A stretch of 47,806 nucleotides of DNA from an uncultured Chloroflexota bacterium (GTDB taxonomy: Bacteria; Chloroflexota; UBA11872; UBA12225): contig CADCTC010000105.1 of NCBI GenBank assembly GCA_902805635.1, forward strand, positions 12,012 to 59,817, in the 5' to 3' direction. The notes beneath the pieces were generated by a model. That model saw nothing but the letters and a program-made list of their open reading frames with translations. It made no database searches and had not been told where the DNA came from. This document shows positions 22,109 through 32,189 of this stretch, piece by piece (position 1 is the stretch's first letter; every line of letters begins with the position of its first letter). Made by a program: the position numbers and the translations under genes.

Positions 22109-23071
22109 CTATCCGCGCGCTCGTCCGTTCGCCGTCGTCCGCACCGGCCGCAGCGCCAGCTCCTCCACCAGCCCTGCCACCCGTGCCTCGTCTTCCGGCG
22201 TGGGCGACCGCAGCGGTGCCGACAGCGTCGAGTGCGCGATGACCCCCAGCGCTTTCAGCGCCGCCTTCATCGCGCCCAAGCTCGCCGCTGTCCCAGCACT
22301 CTTCACGCCCCCCGTCAGCGCGCTCGCCGCCATCACCTGCTGCTGTGCTGCCGCCGCTTCGGCCCACTCACCCCTGGTGGCTGCCTCGTACGCCTGCGCG
22401 CACGCCTTAGGCGCCACGTTCGCCACACCCGGAATAGACCCATGCGCCCCGATCGCTACCGACGCGTCGATCAGCGCCCTAGTCCCCGTCAGCACCCGTA
22501 GTGAGATGCCCCGTTTCGTCGCCTGCGTCACCAGCGTCCGGTCGTAGTCCAGGTCGTTCTGGCTGTCCTTGATCCCCACCACGGTCCGCTCCTGCGCCAG
22601 CGTCAGCACCGTCTCCGCCTCCACCCGCGTCTTCACGGTCTGTGGGATGTTGTAGACGAACAGCGGCGCGTCGATCGCCTCTCGCACTGCCCGGTAGTGC
22701 GCCAGCAGCTCATCCTGTGTGTTCAGGTAGTAATACGGCGGCGTCACCGCCACCGCGTCGGCGCCCGCCTTCAGCGCGCGCTGCCCGTGCGCCACCGTCA
22801 GTCGCGTGCTGCAGTCGGAGATGTTTGCCACCACCGGCAGCCGCTCCGCCAGTGCCTCCACACACGTCCCAATCACGTCCTCCCGCTCGTCCGCGTCCAG
22901 CCCCGCGAACTCTCCCGTCGTACCGCACGCCCAGATGCCGTGCACGCCCTGCCCCATCAGCCACCGCGCCAACCGCGCTAATGACCCCAGGTCCACCCGC
23001 CCGTCCGGCGTCATCGGAGTCAGAATCGGCGGCACAATGCCGTGCAAGTCGAATGCGTCGGGTGTGGTCAT
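22109..23071 (-). CDS. dihydrodipicolinate synthase / N-acetylneuraminate lyase family protein
   Basis: The 320-residue protein is a class I aldolase TIM barrel: GIVPPILTPMTPDGRVD at the start, then GTTGEFAGLDADER, FVYNIPQTV with the active-site Tyr, and VVGIKDSQND with the Schiff-base Lys. The substrate cannot be told: it could be DapA or a sugar-acid aldolase. ATG 23071 overlaps the stop of the upstream DUF711 gene (ATGA), so they form one operon. Pairing with a DUF711 gene does not fit a lysine pathway cluster, so a catabolic role is as likely. Confidence 0.88.
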   Translation of the reverse strand: MTTPDAFDLHGIVPPILTPMTPDGRVDLGSLARLARWLMGQGVHGIWACGTTGEFAGLDADEREDVIGTCVEALAERLPVVANISDCSTRLTVAHGQRALKAGADAVAVTPPYYYLNTQDELLAHYRAVREAIDAPLFVYNIPQTVKTRVEAETVLTLAQERTVVGIKDSQNDLDYDRTLVTQATKRGISLRVLTGTRALIDASVAIGAHGSIPGVANVAPKACAQAYEAATRGEWAEAAAAQQQVMAASALTGGVKSAGTAASLGAMKAALKALGVIAHSTLSAPLRSPTPEDEARVAGLVEELALRPVRTTANGRARG

Positions 23072-24327
23072 AGCGCCGGATTGTACGCCGCCGTGGCTGC
23101 TAGAACTCCGCCCAGCCCCATCCCCCGCACCGGCAGCACACGGCTCGGCGCAAAGAACGCAAAGTCCCACGAGACCGGATCGCCGGCGCGCTTCCCCGGC
23201 ACCGGGAACAGCCGCGCCGTCAGCGGCTTGTCGAGCCGCACCGCCAGTGCAGCCATATCCAGGATGATCGCGCCAAGCTCTTCCGGCGACGTGTCACCCG
23301 GCAGCGGCACCGTGTCCAGCCCCAATCCACATACTGCGGAATACAGCAGCAAGCTGTCCACGCCAAACCTCCCCTCAGCCGCCCGTGCCGCCAGCACCGA
23401 GTCCTCTAGGACCGGAAGCATCAGCCCGGAAAACCCGAATCGCTTCTCACCCCGTGCCTGTCCCGAGGTGCTCTCCCAGACTTGCTGCAAGCATCCTGTC
23501 AGGAACGACGCGGTAAACAAGGTCCCGTGCGCCCCAAACGCCGGCAGCCCCAGCCGCTCGAACGCGTGGGCGATGCTCCGGTCATCCGCCGGGAAGGGCG
23601 CCAGCGATAGGTCCACACCCGTCACTTCAACGTCTCTCCGCACGCCAATCGCCTGCCGCACCCTCAGCTCCACCTCAGCCGTCGCCCCAGCCAGGCGCCT
23701 ACAGAGCCGCTCCTGCGCCTCCTGGAGAGTCCCCGCGCCCTCGAACGCCTCCACCGCCACGTCCGCCGCTTCCAGCGCGATCCCCACCGTCAGGCGGTCG
23801 CCGCCATCGTGGTACGCCGCCGGGAAGAAGGGGATGTGCGGCGAACAATTCGCCAGCGCGGCAAAGCGTAGGTTGCCAAAGCCGTCCTCGGTCTGCGCCC
23901 CCACGCGCGCCACCAGCTCCCCGCACGCCCGCGCCCCACCCAGGTTGATCCCCTGCCGTCGCGATCCAACGCTTGCCGCGCAGAACACTGTCTGCGTTGA
24001 TGCGATGACCTCTGGCACCGCTTCCAGCAGCATCTTACTGTCGTTGGCAAAGGTGTCGAGCGCTCCCAACGTCACGTAGCCGAACCCTGCCTCCTGTGAC
24101 AGCGAGTCCAGCTCCACCGCGACCTGGACACACCTCTTGGCGGCGTCCCCTTCGCCTAGCACTCTCTCCAGCGGCGGTGTCGCTAGCCGCACCGTCTGCA
24201 CCTCGTACCCCGCCCCGGCCAGCGCCTCCGCCACAGACGTTGCGATCCCGGCTGCCCGTCCGATCAGCCTCACATCGAGTGGCGCACTTACCGGCGCGCC
24301 CACCGTCACCGCGCGTATTTTCATCAC
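23068..24327 (-). CDS. DUF711 family protein (PFL-like)
   Basis: The 419-residue protein starts MKIRAVTVGAPVSAP and includes RFAALANCSPHIPFFPAAYH, a conserved DUF711 stretch, plus LFTASFLTGCLQQVW and SLLLYSAVCGLGLDTVPLPG. DUF711 proteins have a fold related to glycyl-radical enzymes but lack the radical site in the classic form; no function is agreed. GGAG lies 7 nt before ATGATG at the start. It is the first gene of an operon with the aldolase family gene, overlapping by 4 nt. Confidence 0.82.
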   Translation of the reverse strand: MMKIRAVTVGAPVSAPLDVRLIGRAAGIATSVAEALAGAGYEVQTVRLATPPLERVLGEGDAAKRCVQVAVELDSLSQEAGFGYVTLGALDTFANDSKMLLEAVPEVIASTQTVFCAASVGSRRQGINLGGARACGELVARVGAQTEDGFGNLRFAALANCSPHIPFFPAAYHDGGDRLTVGIALEAADVAVEAFEGAGTLQEAQERLCRRLAGATAEVELRVRQAIGVRRDVEVTGVDLSLAPFPADDRSIAHAFERLGLPAFGAHGTLFTASFLTGCLQQVWESTSGQARGEKRFGFSGLMLPVLEDSVLAARAAEGRFGVDSLLLYSAVCGLGLDTVPLPGDTSPEELGAIILDMAALAVRLDKPLTARLFPVPGKRAGDPVSWDFAFFAPSRVLPVRGMGLGGVLAATAAYNPAL

Positions 24328-24540
24328 TCAGCTCCGCCGCAGAGGCTAACCCTCGGGCATTGCGTAGCGATGCGGCCCATCAGCCTCCTGTGACTCGGCT
24401 GGTGTCTTTGGCGACAGCAGGCAATCGACGACATTCGTCGACCGTCTTCTCTTCTCTGGTGGTGCTGGTCTTGCAGTCTCGCGGCCGCACCACCATTGTG
24501 GACGCCTACACTGCTACAGCACGGAAACGTAAACCAAGTC

Positions 24541-27500
24541 ATGATGGCCGTCGAACCTGCAGCTCCCTCGAGCGACGAAGAGGCAAGAGAGACCCAAGCC
24601 CAGCCGCGCGTCCGTCGCGGCGGTCGGCCCCGCGTGGCGCGTGTGGCGCGTGTTGCGCGTGTTGCGCGCGCTCCTCGGCGGGCGTCCACGCTGTTGGACC
24701 GCTTCGCTGCCAACTACGGGTTTCCACTCGATCCCTTCCAGGTGGAAGCGATCCGCGCCCTGGAGTCGCACCGCTCGGTGCTCGTCGCCGCCCCCACCGG
24801 CTCCGGCAAGACGGTGCTGGCCGAGGCAGGCATCTTCTTCGCTAGGGAGCAGGGACTGCGCGCGATCTACACCGCCCCCATCAAGGCGCTCTCCAACCAG
24901 AAGTTCCGTGACTGGCGCGCCGCGTACGGCGAAGATGTGGGGCTCCTTACCGGCGACGTGACCGAGAACGCCGGGGGCAGCATCATGGTGATGACCACCG
25001 AGGTGCTGCGCAACATGCTGCTGCAGACTCCCCACGCCCTGGACGACGTGGGCTGCGTCATATTCGACGAGGTGCACTTCCTCGCCGATCCCGAGCGTGG
25101 CACCACCTGGGAAGAGGCCATCCTCTATTGCCCGCGCCACATCCAGCTCGTCTGCCTCTCCGCCACCGTCCCCAACGCGCACGAGATCGCCTCCTGGATC
25201 TCGCTGGTGCATCGCGATACCGCCCTGGTAGTCCACGGGCATCGTGCCGTCCCGCTGGATCACATTTATCTGTATGACAATCAGCTCTTTACCCTCGTCG
25301 ACGAGCGCGGCAACGTCCACTCTCCGCTGAAAGTTGGTGGTGAGGCACGTGCCGTCCGCGCCAATGGGAGCGGCCGCGGCCGCCCCAAAGACGTCCCCCG
25401 CCCACGTGAAGTCGTCCAGCTGCTGTCCGACGAGGGCATGCTCCCCGCCATCTACTTCATCTTTGGCCGCCGCGCCTGCGAAGTCGCCGCCCAGGACTGC
25501 ATCGGTCTGGACCTTCTCGCCGACCGCGCCTCACGCCGTGCGCGCCGCGAGCGCATCGACGCCTATATGGACCTGCTCGAGCCAGAGGACCGCCAGCTGG
25601 AGCAGGTCCAGTTGCTCGCCCGCCTGCTCCACCGAGGCATTGCCTTTCACCACGCCGGGCTTCTGCCGATGCTCAAGAGCCTGGTAGAGGAGCTCTTCAG
25701 CGCCGGCCTTATCGGTGCCGTCTTCGCTACCGAGACGCTTGCGCTCGGTATCAACATGCCCGCCCGCAGCGTCGTCATCGCCGAAGCCACCAAGTTCGAT
25801 GGCCAATCCCGCCGCCCGCTGCTGCCGAATGAATACTCCCAGCTCGTCGGCCGCGCCGGCCGGCGCGGCCTGGACCCCAAGGGTTATGCCGTCTCGCTGT
25901 ACTCGCCCTGGTTGTCCTGTGCCGAGGTGCTGGACCTGATGACCGGTGCGCTGCTCCCCATCCGCAGCGCTTTCACCCCCCGGTACAACACGATCGCCAC
26001 CCTCTGGGACGGCACCGCCACCGCGCGCGATCGCTTGGTGCGCCTGTTTGCCTCCAGCTTACGCCAGTTCCAGATGAACGACGCGCTGAAAGAAGCCGCC
26101 TCCGACGTAGAGACGCTGCGCGAGCGTGCGGCACACGCCCATTTCGAGTGCCCCTACGAGGGCGTGCCCGACGATGCGATAGTCGAGTACATGGGCCTGC
26201 GCCGGCAGCTGACCGACGCGCGCAAGCGCGGCCAGCGTGCCGCTGGCGACGCTGCCGCGCAGCGCCGCCAGCTAATGCGCCCTCCTTGGCCCGTCCCTCC
26301 CACAGACCAGGTGCGGCGCGAGATGCAGCGGTTCTCCGGCGGTGAGGTCATCTACGTCTCCGGCACTCGCGGGACCATCGCTGAGGACGGCGATCAGGTC
26401 GACGAGCCGGAACTGGAGTCAATGGAGCCGGGCGGCTGGGGCATCTTCGTGCGGCGGTCCGGCGGCGGTCCGGGCCTGGTGCTGGTCGGCAGCAGGGTGG
26501 AACGTGTCCGCCAGTGGGCCGACATCACTCGCCTGCCGGAGGGCAAGCCCGCCGTCGACCTTCCCGACGTGCTGCGCGACGTGGAGGGGCCAGTGGAAGA
26601 CGCGCGCGCACTCGTCGGCCCGCGTACCTGGCGCACGCTCCAGGCGTCGTTGCGACGGTTGGAGCTCCCCGACCTCCCCGGTCTGGAGGCCCGCCGCCTC
26701 GCCGCCGCGAAGCAGCAGCTCGCACGCCAGGTCTCCGCCACCGGCGAGCGCCACGCGCGCATCGACGGCGATGTCGCCGACCTTGACGCAACTGCCGAGG
26801 CGCATCCCTGCCACGCCTGCCCCGTGCGCTCCGACCATGAGCGTGCGCTCAAGGCGGAGCACCGCGCGCTTTCCGCACTCGCGGAAGCTGAGAGCCACGC
26901 CGCCGAACTTGAACAGGCCGCTGCCTCGCAGGCTCAGCGCACCCTCGACGCTCTCACCAGCACTCTCCACCGCTTCGGATACCTCAAAGAAGGCTCTCTT
27001 CCTCCCCGAAAGCCCACATATCCTTCCGACGACGCCATGGCTAACGGAGGCGAGAGGTCGGAGGGTGAAGCGCCAATCCTTCAGCCTACCGACAAGTCCG
27101 CCGTTCTTTCACGCATTTACGACGGGAACGGCCTTGTCCTTGCCAACCTCGCCTGGGACCGTGCTTTCGACCGGCTCACGCCTGCGGAGATGATGGAGCT
27201 GCTCTCCTGGTTCTGCTACGACCGCGACGCGCCGCGTTGGAATCGCCACCAAATCACACCGCGCCTCTGGGAGCTGCGACCACAAGTAGGAGAAGCCACC
27301 GAGCGCGTCCAGCTTGCCGAGGCCGAGGCCGATCTCACTATTACGCCCGGTCCTAACGCGGGATTCTTTGGGCCAGTCCTCGCCTGGTGCCGCGGCGCTA
27401 CCTTCGCCGAGCTCCTGGACAAGATCCCCCTCAGCGAAGGCGACCTCCTGCTCACACTCAACAAGACGCTCGACCTGGCCACGCAGGTCCGCGAGGCGCT

Positions 27501-27627
27501 CCGCAGCGGCGCCCCCAGTGACCTCAACGCCCGCGCCCTCGCCGCCAAGCTCGAAGTCGGCGACCGCCTGCTCCGCCGCGGCATCGTCGCCCAAAGCTTG
27601 AGACTGGCGACGGCGCTGCCCGCGTAG
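24541..27627 (+). CDS. Ski2/Mtr4-type DEVH-box RNA helicase
   Basis: The protein has about 1028 residues. Motifs in order are APTGSGKT (Walker A), PIKALSNQK (Ia), MTTEVLRNMLL, FDEVHFL (DEVH, Walker B), SATVPN (III), YFIFGRRACEV (IV), ATETLALGINMPARSV (V) and QLVGRAGRRGLDPKG (VI). The long C-terminus matches the DSHCT-type domain of Ski2/Mtr4-like helicases, common in Actinobacteria and Chloroflexota. It probably remodels RNA in decay or ribosome biogenesis. The first 55 residues are charged with a VARVARVARVAR repeat. ATG 24541/24544 is preferred over GTG 24496; neither has a strong ribosome site. Confidence 0.9.
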   Translation: MMAVEPAAPSSDEEARETQAQPRVRRGGRPRVARVARVARVARAPRRASTLLDRFAANYGFPLDPFQVEAIRALESHRSVLVAAPTGSGKTVLAEAGIFFAREQGLRAIYTAPIKALSNQKFRDWRAAYGEDVGLLTGDVTENAGGSIMVMTTEVLRNMLLQTPHALDDVGCVIFDEVHFLADPERGTTWEEAILYCPRHIQLVCLSATVPNAHEIASWISLVHRDTALVVHGHRAVPLDHIYLYDNQLFTLVDERGNVHSPLKVGGEARAVRANGSGRGRPKDVPRPREVVQLLSDEGMLPAIYFIFGRRACEVAAQDCIGLDLLADRASRRARRERIDAYMDLLEPEDRQLEQVQLLARLLHRGIAFHHAGLLPMLKSLVEELFSAGLIGAVFATETLALGINMPARSVVIAEATKFDGQSRRPLLPNEYSQLVGRAGRRGLDPKGYAVSLYSPWLSCAEVLDLMTGALLPIRSAFTPRYNTIATLWDGTATARDRLVRLFASSLRQFQMNDALKEAASDVETLRERAAHAHFECPYEGVPDDAIVEYMGLRRQLTDARKRGQRAAGDAAAQRRQLMRPPWPVPPTDQVRREMQRFSGGEVIYVSGTRGTIAEDGDQVDEPELESMEPGGWGIFVRRSGGGPGLVLVGSRVERVRQWADITRLPEGKPAVDLPDVLRDVEGPVEDARALVGPRTWRTLQASLRRLELPDLPGLEARRLAAAKQQLARQVSATGERHARIDGDVADLDATAEAHPCHACPVRSDHERALKAEHRALSALAEAESHAAELEQAAASQAQRTLDALTSTLHRFGYLKEGSLPPRKPTYPSDDAMANGGERSEGEAPILQPTDKSAVLSRIYDGNGLVLANLAWDRAFDRLTPAEMMELLSWFCYDRDAPRWNRHQITPRLWELRPQVGEATERVQLAEAEADLTITPGPNAGFFGPVLAWCRGATFAELLDKIPLSEGDLLLTLNKTLDLATQVREALRSGAPSDLNARALAAKLEVGDRLLRRGIVAQSLRLATALPA

Positions 27628-27647
27628 CTCGATAACGAGCCCTCCGG

Positions 27648-27796
27648 GATTCAGAGCAGACAACCGAGCGCTTGCTGCGCAAGTGCACAGGGCGTCAAGG
27701 CGCGGAGCAGTGGGGCGAGGGGTCCGAGGCGCACCAGGAGGCCGATCGCCGCCCGCCGGCCGCGCGGCTCGGGTCCCTAGCCCCGCTCGGGACGAC
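27648..27796. repeat. dispersed repeat, copy E, long inverted pair
   Basis: The left part (27652-27733) contains AGCAGACAACCGAGC and matches copy F. The right part (27764-27796) is the reverse complement of the short form (GTCGTCCCGAGC ... GACCCGAGCCGC). It fills the space between the convergent helicase and sigma-factor genes and could fold as a hairpin in either transcript. Confidence 0.7.
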
Positions 27797-27816
27797 AGGC
27801 GGAAATCTTGTTGCAG

Positions 27817-28914
27817 TTAGGCTGTATGGAAGTGCCGCAGCTGCTCGCTTGACGCCGGCTGACGCAGTTTGGAGAGCGCCTTTGCCTCAATCTGGCGCAC
27901 GCGTTCGCGCGTGAGTCCCAGCCGGCTTGCGATGGCTTCTAGCGAATAGATGTGCCCGCCGCCCAGGCCATACCGCATCTGCAGCACCAGACGCTCACGC
28001 GCGTTCAGCGCGTCGAGCATGGCGCGTTCGGCCGCCTGGCTCAGCATGCGGTTGTGCGCCAGCATCTCCGGCCCGTCGTCACTCTCGTCCATCACGAAGT
28101 CGCCGACGCTGGCTTCGTCGTCCTCGCCGAGTGGCTGATCTATGGACGATGGTGTGCGCGACGCCTGCCTGATCTCGCGGACCCGCTCTGGCTCGATGTC
28201 TAGCTCCTTCGCTAGCTCGGCGTCGGTCGGCTCCCGCCCCAGCGATTGCGTGAGGTGCTGCTGGGCCGCGTTTAACTTAGAAATCTGCTCGCTGATGTGC
28301 ACCGGCAGCCGGATCGTGCGTCCCTTGTCGGCAATTGCCCGCCGGATCGACTGGCGAATCCACCAGGTCGCGTAGGTGCTGAACTTGTAGCCCAGTCGCC
28401 AGTCAAACTTCTTCACGCCCCGCATCAACCCGATGTTGCCCTCCTGGATCAGGTCGATCAGCGAGAGCCCGCGCCCTGTGTAGCGCTTGGCGATGCTCAC
28501 CACCAGGCGTAGATTGGAGAGAGTGAACTGCTGCAGCGCCTCGGGATCACCCTGCTCGATGCGCTGCGCCAGCTCTACTTCCTGCTTCCCGCTCAAGAGC
28601 GGCAGGTCGTGGATGTCTTGCAGGTACTGCCACACCGCGTCTGCCTGCATTGGCGCATTCGACACGCGCGGCAGCGACTCCAGGACCTCCTCGGTCTCAT
28701 CGTCATCGTCAACCTCCACTACCTCCACGCCATTCGCGGCCAGGAGCTGACGTACCGCCTCCAGCAGTTCAGGCGAGGGCGGATCGTCCGTGTCCTCGAA
28801 CAGCTCCTCCACTTCGTCAAGCGTCACCGTCCCGGTCGGGCGCGCGTGCTCAATCAGCTCGTCTAGCCCCGGAGGGCCGTACTGTGCGGTAGTGGGCGTT
28901 GTTTTTCTTGCCAT
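27817..28914 (-). CDS. rpoD: primary RNA polymerase sigma factor (RpoD/SigA)
   Basis: The 365-residue protein has region 1.2 ([17 protein letters not shown]), region 2 ([20 protein letters not shown], then [19 protein letters not shown]), region 3 ([18 protein letters not shown]) and region 4 with the [18 protein letters not shown] helix that reads the -35 box. The acidic N-terminal segment ([12 protein letters not shown]) replaces the long region 1.1 of Proteobacteria. ATG 28914 starts MARKTT; a GTG/ATG nine codons upstream is possible. Transcribed alone; the 170 bases upstream hold its promoter. Confidence 0.93.
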   Translation of the reverse strand: MARKTTPTTAQYGPPGLDELIEHARPTGTVTLDEVEELFEDTDDPPSPELLEAVRQLLAANGVEVVEVDDDDETEEVLESLPRVSNAPMQADAVWQYLQDIHDLPLLSGKQEVELAQRIEQGDPEALQQFTLSNLRLVVSIAKRYTGRGLSLIDLIQEGNIGLMRGVKKFDWRLGYKFSTYATWWIRQSIRRAIADKGRTIRLPVHISEQISKLNAAQQHLTQSLGREPTDAELAKELDIEPERVREIRQASRTPSSIDQPLGEDDEASVGDFVMDESDDGPEMLAHNRMLSQAAERAMLDALNARERLVLQMRYGLGGGHIYSLEAIASRLGLTRERVRQIEAKALSKLRQPASSEQLRHFHTA

Positions 28915-29083
28915 AGTCTCTTGTGCGCCTGACCGCGGCATTCGCGTTGCCGCTGTGCCGGGCGCCCCACTGGACTATGCATATCAGGGATCATGCCGTC
29001 CGCGCGATGAAAAGTTCCCAACGCGCCTAAGACTCAGTTACGAACCTGTTGCGCCGGCTTTAGTCACCGGCGGACCAGTCGCT

Positions 29084-30565
29084 TCAGCCCATCAAGTCGC
29101 GCACCCGCGGATAAAACGCGACGTACCGCTCGAACAGTGCGTCGTAGAGCGGCCGGCAGCTGTCGTCCGGCAGCACCGGCTCCAGCAGCTGCACCATTGC
29201 CTCACCCGCCGCGGGCACATCTGGATAGATCCCGGCGCCCAGAGCCGCCAGCATCGCCGTCCCAAGCACGCCGTTCTCGGACGTGGCGCACGGCCGCAGC
29301 TGCCGGCCGGTCAGATCCGCCTTGATGTGATTCCACAGCTCCAGCCGCGCGCCGCCACCGGCCACGCGGACCTCTTCCGCGGGTACGCCTCCCACGGACT
29401 CCGCTGCCCCCAGTACGTGCCGCACCGAGCACCCTACCCCTTCCAGCACCGCGCGCAGCAGGTGTGCCCGCTCGTGTCCGGTCGTCAATCCGGCGAAGAC
29501 GCCCCGTGCCCGCGGGTCCCACAACGGCGCACGCTCCCCTTGTAGATACGGCAGAAACAGCAGCCCATCGGCGCCCGGTGGCGCGTCCGCGGCTTCCGCC
29601 AAGGCAGCGGCAGTGCTCTCAACGCCGAACGCGCGAAGTGCCCAGCCAAGCGATGCGCCGCTCGCCTGTGTGGGGCCGTAGACCATCCAGCGCCCGCCGC
29701 TCACGTCCGCGCACATCAGCGGGCCCGTGTGCTCCGGCCGGTACCCGAAGGTCAGCCCGATCACCTCCGACGTGCCGGAAACGTCACACGCCAGCCCCTT
29801 TCTCCCCAGAGCGCCCGTCCCCAGCATAGCCGCCATGGCGTCGGTCCAGCCCGCTACCACCGGCAGCCCCGCCGGCAGCCCCGTCTCCTGCGCGGCCGCT
29901 GTACTTACGTATCCCACCACATCTGACGATGCCACTGCCCGCGGTGCCACTGCCGGGTCAACTCCGGCGAGGTCACGCAGCGCCTCAATCGGCATCAGCG
30001 TGCTCTGGTGTACCAGCCCCTTCGCCGACCACGGGTCGGTTGTGGCCTCGCCGGTCAGTCGCAGATGGACGTAATCCTTAGGCAGCAGTGCGTGGCGCAC
30101 CCGCCGAAGCACGTCAGGCTCGTGCCGCCCTAGCCAGCGGAAGCGCGCCATCGGCATCGATGCGTCGATCGGCCAGCGTACCCCCAGCGCCTCCGCCAGC
30201 GCGTCAGGGCCGGGGTCGCGCGCCAGCTCCTCCGCTTCCGTCACCGCGCGGGTGTCCTGCCACAGAATCGCGGGACGCACCGGGCGGTCGTCACCATCCA
30301 GCAGCACCATCGTGGGCGCGTGCCCGCACGACGACAGCGCGACGATCCGCCCCGGCTCCACCCGCGACACCGCCAACAGCTCCCGGATGCACGCAGCGGC
30401 CGCGCGCCAGTAGTCCTCCGGATCCTGCTCCGCTTGCCCCGGCGCCGGCCGCTGCACCTCACACGGAGCAGTGGTCATCGCCACCAGGCCGCCCCGCGCA
30501 TCTACCAGCCCCGCCTTCAGCCCTGTCGTTCCGATGTCCAACCCGACCAGAAGCGGCTCAGTCAT
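29084..30565 (-). CDS. FGGY family carbohydrate kinase (xylulokinase-like)
   Basis: The 493-residue protein has the FGGY fold: GLDIGTTGLKAGLVDARGG (phosphate 1), ILWQDTRA, SMPMARFRWL, VAGWTDAMAAMLGTGAL, and the C-terminal AGGGARLELWNHIKADLTGR. The sequence is closest in motifs to D-xylulose kinases; the sugar is not certain. It follows the FAD oxidoreductase gene by 11 bases on the same strand and is probably cotranscribed with it. Confidence 0.88.
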   Translation of the reverse strand: MTEPLLVGLDIGTTGLKAGLVDARGGLVAMTTAPCEVQRPAPGQAEQDPEDYWRAAAACIRELLAVSRVEPGRIVALSSCGHAPTMVLLDGDDRPVRPAILWQDTRAVTEAEELARDPGPDALAEALGVRWPIDASMPMARFRWLGRHEPDVLRRVRHALLPKDYVHLRLTGEATTDPWSAKGLVHQSTLMPIEALRDLAGVDPAVAPRAVASSDVVGYVSTAAAQETGLPAGLPVVAGWTDAMAAMLGTGALGRKGLACDVSGTSEVIGLTFGYRPEHTGPLMCADVSGGRWMVYGPTQASGASLGWALRAFGVESTAAALAEAADAPPGADGLLFLPYLQGERAPLWDPRARGVFAGLTTGHERAHLLRAVLEGVGCSVRHVLGAAESVGGVPAEEVRVAGGGARLELWNHIKADLTGRQLRPCATSENGVLGTAMLAALGAGIYPDVPAAGEAMVQLLEPVLPDDSCRPLYDALFERYVAFYPRVRDLMG

Positions 30566-30576
30566 GGAGGGCCGTT

Positions 30577-31806
30577 CTACACCGCCGCCAGCTGCGCGCG
30601 CTCTTCCGGCGGCACCACCTGGCGGCCGCGGATCACGTCCATCAGCTGCCGGCGCACCCGGATGTCCCCCACCAGCACCGCCCCCGCCAGCCGGCCTTCA
30701 TAGAAGAACAGGCGCCGGTACACCCGCGCGTTCATGTCCACTCGGCTGATCGCCTCCATGTCCGGCCGCACGTCGGGCGTGGAGCCGATCGCCGCCATCT
30801 GGCTCTCGAACATCGTGCTCGTGTAGTACGGCACTTCGTCGAACGCCTGTCGAGCGCCGAGCATGTTCTGCGCTGACGTCCGCCCGTGCGCCGACGCGCT
30901 GTTCCACGTCCCCATCTGGTTGTGGGTGCCTACGTACGGATCGAAGAACTCGGCGACGTCCCCTGCGGCGTAGACGTCGGGGACGCTGGTTTCCAGGTAC
31001 TCGTTCGTCACCACCCCCACGTTCACCTTCACCGGCGTGCTGCGCAGGAACTCAGTCCGCAGCGTCAGCCCCACCCCCACCCCGACCAGGTTGCATTCCA
31101 GTCGTTTGCCGGAGGTCGTCATGACCGCGCTTACCTCGCCTCCGGTCTTCTCCACCGAAACCACGCTTTCGCCATAGTGCGTCTCCACCCCCACCTCGCG
31201 CGCCAGCTGGTCCACCAGCGCGCCGCCGTCCTCGTCAACGATTCGATGAAGGAACCGAGGTCCACGCACCAGCCAGTGCGTCGGAATGTTGCGGTGCCGG
31301 AATCCCTCGGTCAGCTCGTAGGCGATGAAGCTGCCACCCACCGTGACCGCTGCGCGCGCCGCTTCGGTCCGCGCCACGATCGCCTTGGTGTCGTCAAGCG
31401 TCTGGAAGTTGTAGATGCCCTTTACGCCATCCACGCCCTCCGCGCGCAGCGGGTTGGGCCTGCCCCCCGTGGCGATGAGCAGCTTGTCGTAGACGAAGTC
31501 CCTGCCATCCGACGTGGTCACTACCTTGCGCTCAGTGTCCACGCGCGTCACGGTAGTTTCTAGGTGCAGCTCAACCCGGTTCTGCGCGTGCCATGCGATT
31601 TGCCGAATAATGGTGCGTTCGGGCGCGGTCTTGCCCTTCAGGACATTGGGCAGTGCCACCCGGTTGTAGAGCGGATACGGCTCGTCCCCCACGATGTCGA
31701 TGCGGCACTGCGGGTCACCCTTGCGCAGCGTGTCGGCCGCGGTCGTTCCGGCCACGCCATTGCCGATGATGACGTAGCGGGCTGGCCCGGTAGTCTGCGG
31801 TGTCAC
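30577..31806 (-). CDS. FAD-dependent pyridine nucleotide-disulphide oxidoreductase family protein
   Basis: The 409-residue protein starts with a dinucleotide-binding motif, YVIIGNGVAGTTAADTL, then YPLYNRVALPNVL, LLIATGGRPN, a second site AVTVGGSFIAYEL and the FAD motif DVYAAGDVAEF. It lacks a CxxxxC disulphide, so it is of the rubredoxin reductase or nitrite reductase N-terminal type, passing electrons from NAD(P)H. The C-terminal part ends with VRRQLMDVIRGRQVV. Divergent from the small gene at 31875 and upstream of the FGGY kinase. Confidence 0.87.
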   Translation of the reverse strand: MTPQTTGPARYVIIGNGVAGTTAADTLRKGDPQCRIDIVGDEPYPLYNRVALPNVLKGKTAPERTIIRQIAWHAQNRVELHLETTVTRVDTERKVVTTSDGRDFVYDKLLIATGGRPNPLRAEGVDGVKGIYNFQTLDDTKAIVARTEAARAAVTVGGSFIAYELTEGFRHRNIPTHWLVRGPRFLHRIVDEDGGALVDQLAREVGVETHYGESVVSVEKTGGEVSAVMTTSGKRLECNLVGVGVGLTLRTEFLRSTPVKVNVGVVTNEYLETSVPDVYAAGDVAEFFDPYVGTHNQMGTWNSASAHGRTSAQNMLGARQAFDEVPYYTSTMFESQMAAIGSTPDVRPDMEAISRVDMNARVYRRLFFYEGRLAGAVLVGDIRVRRQLMDVIRGRQVVPPEERAQLAAV

Positions 31807-31874
31807 TCTCCACCGATGATAGCGCCCCAGGCTACCCGATCCTCCCCGCTAAGTGCGCTACACTCGACGCCGCC

Positions 31875-32168
31875 ATGACGAGCACGCCACTGCCGGCCGC
31901 GCCGCAGACGACCGAAGGTATCGCGCCGCCCGCGGTGCCCCTGGAAGAAAGCGTCCGCGCCATCGAGCACACACGCCAGTTGCTCGAAGAGGCCATCTCC
32001 GCCCTCGATTCGGGCGACGACGACCAGCTGGCGCACGCCTACGAGCGCACTGCCGGATGCGCCGACCATGTTGCTCGGGCGCTGTGGTTCCTGCGCCGCG
32101 TCGCCCGCGAGCACACCGCCCCCGGTGCGCCGGCTGTCGGCACGGCCGGTGCGACGGGCTCAATCTGA
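31875..32168 (+). CDS. small helical protein, first gene of the pyrF operon
   Basis: The 97-residue product has VPLEESVRAIEHTRQLLEEA, ISALDSGDDDQLAHAYERTA and GCADHVARALWFLRRVARE, two or three amphipathic helices. The Thr/Pro/Ala-rich ends are likely disordered. No family is recognised. The ATG at 31875 lies 10 nt after TACACT, so the mRNA may be leaderless. The P-loop kinase gene follows 18-21 bases later. Confidence 0.55.
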   Translation: MTSTPLPAAPQTTEGIAPPAVPLEESVRAIEHTRQLLEEAISALDSGDDDQLAHAYERTAGCADHVARALWFLRRVAREHTAPGAPAVGTAGATGSI

Positions 32169-32189
32169 ACGCTCGCTAACGCCTTTGTG

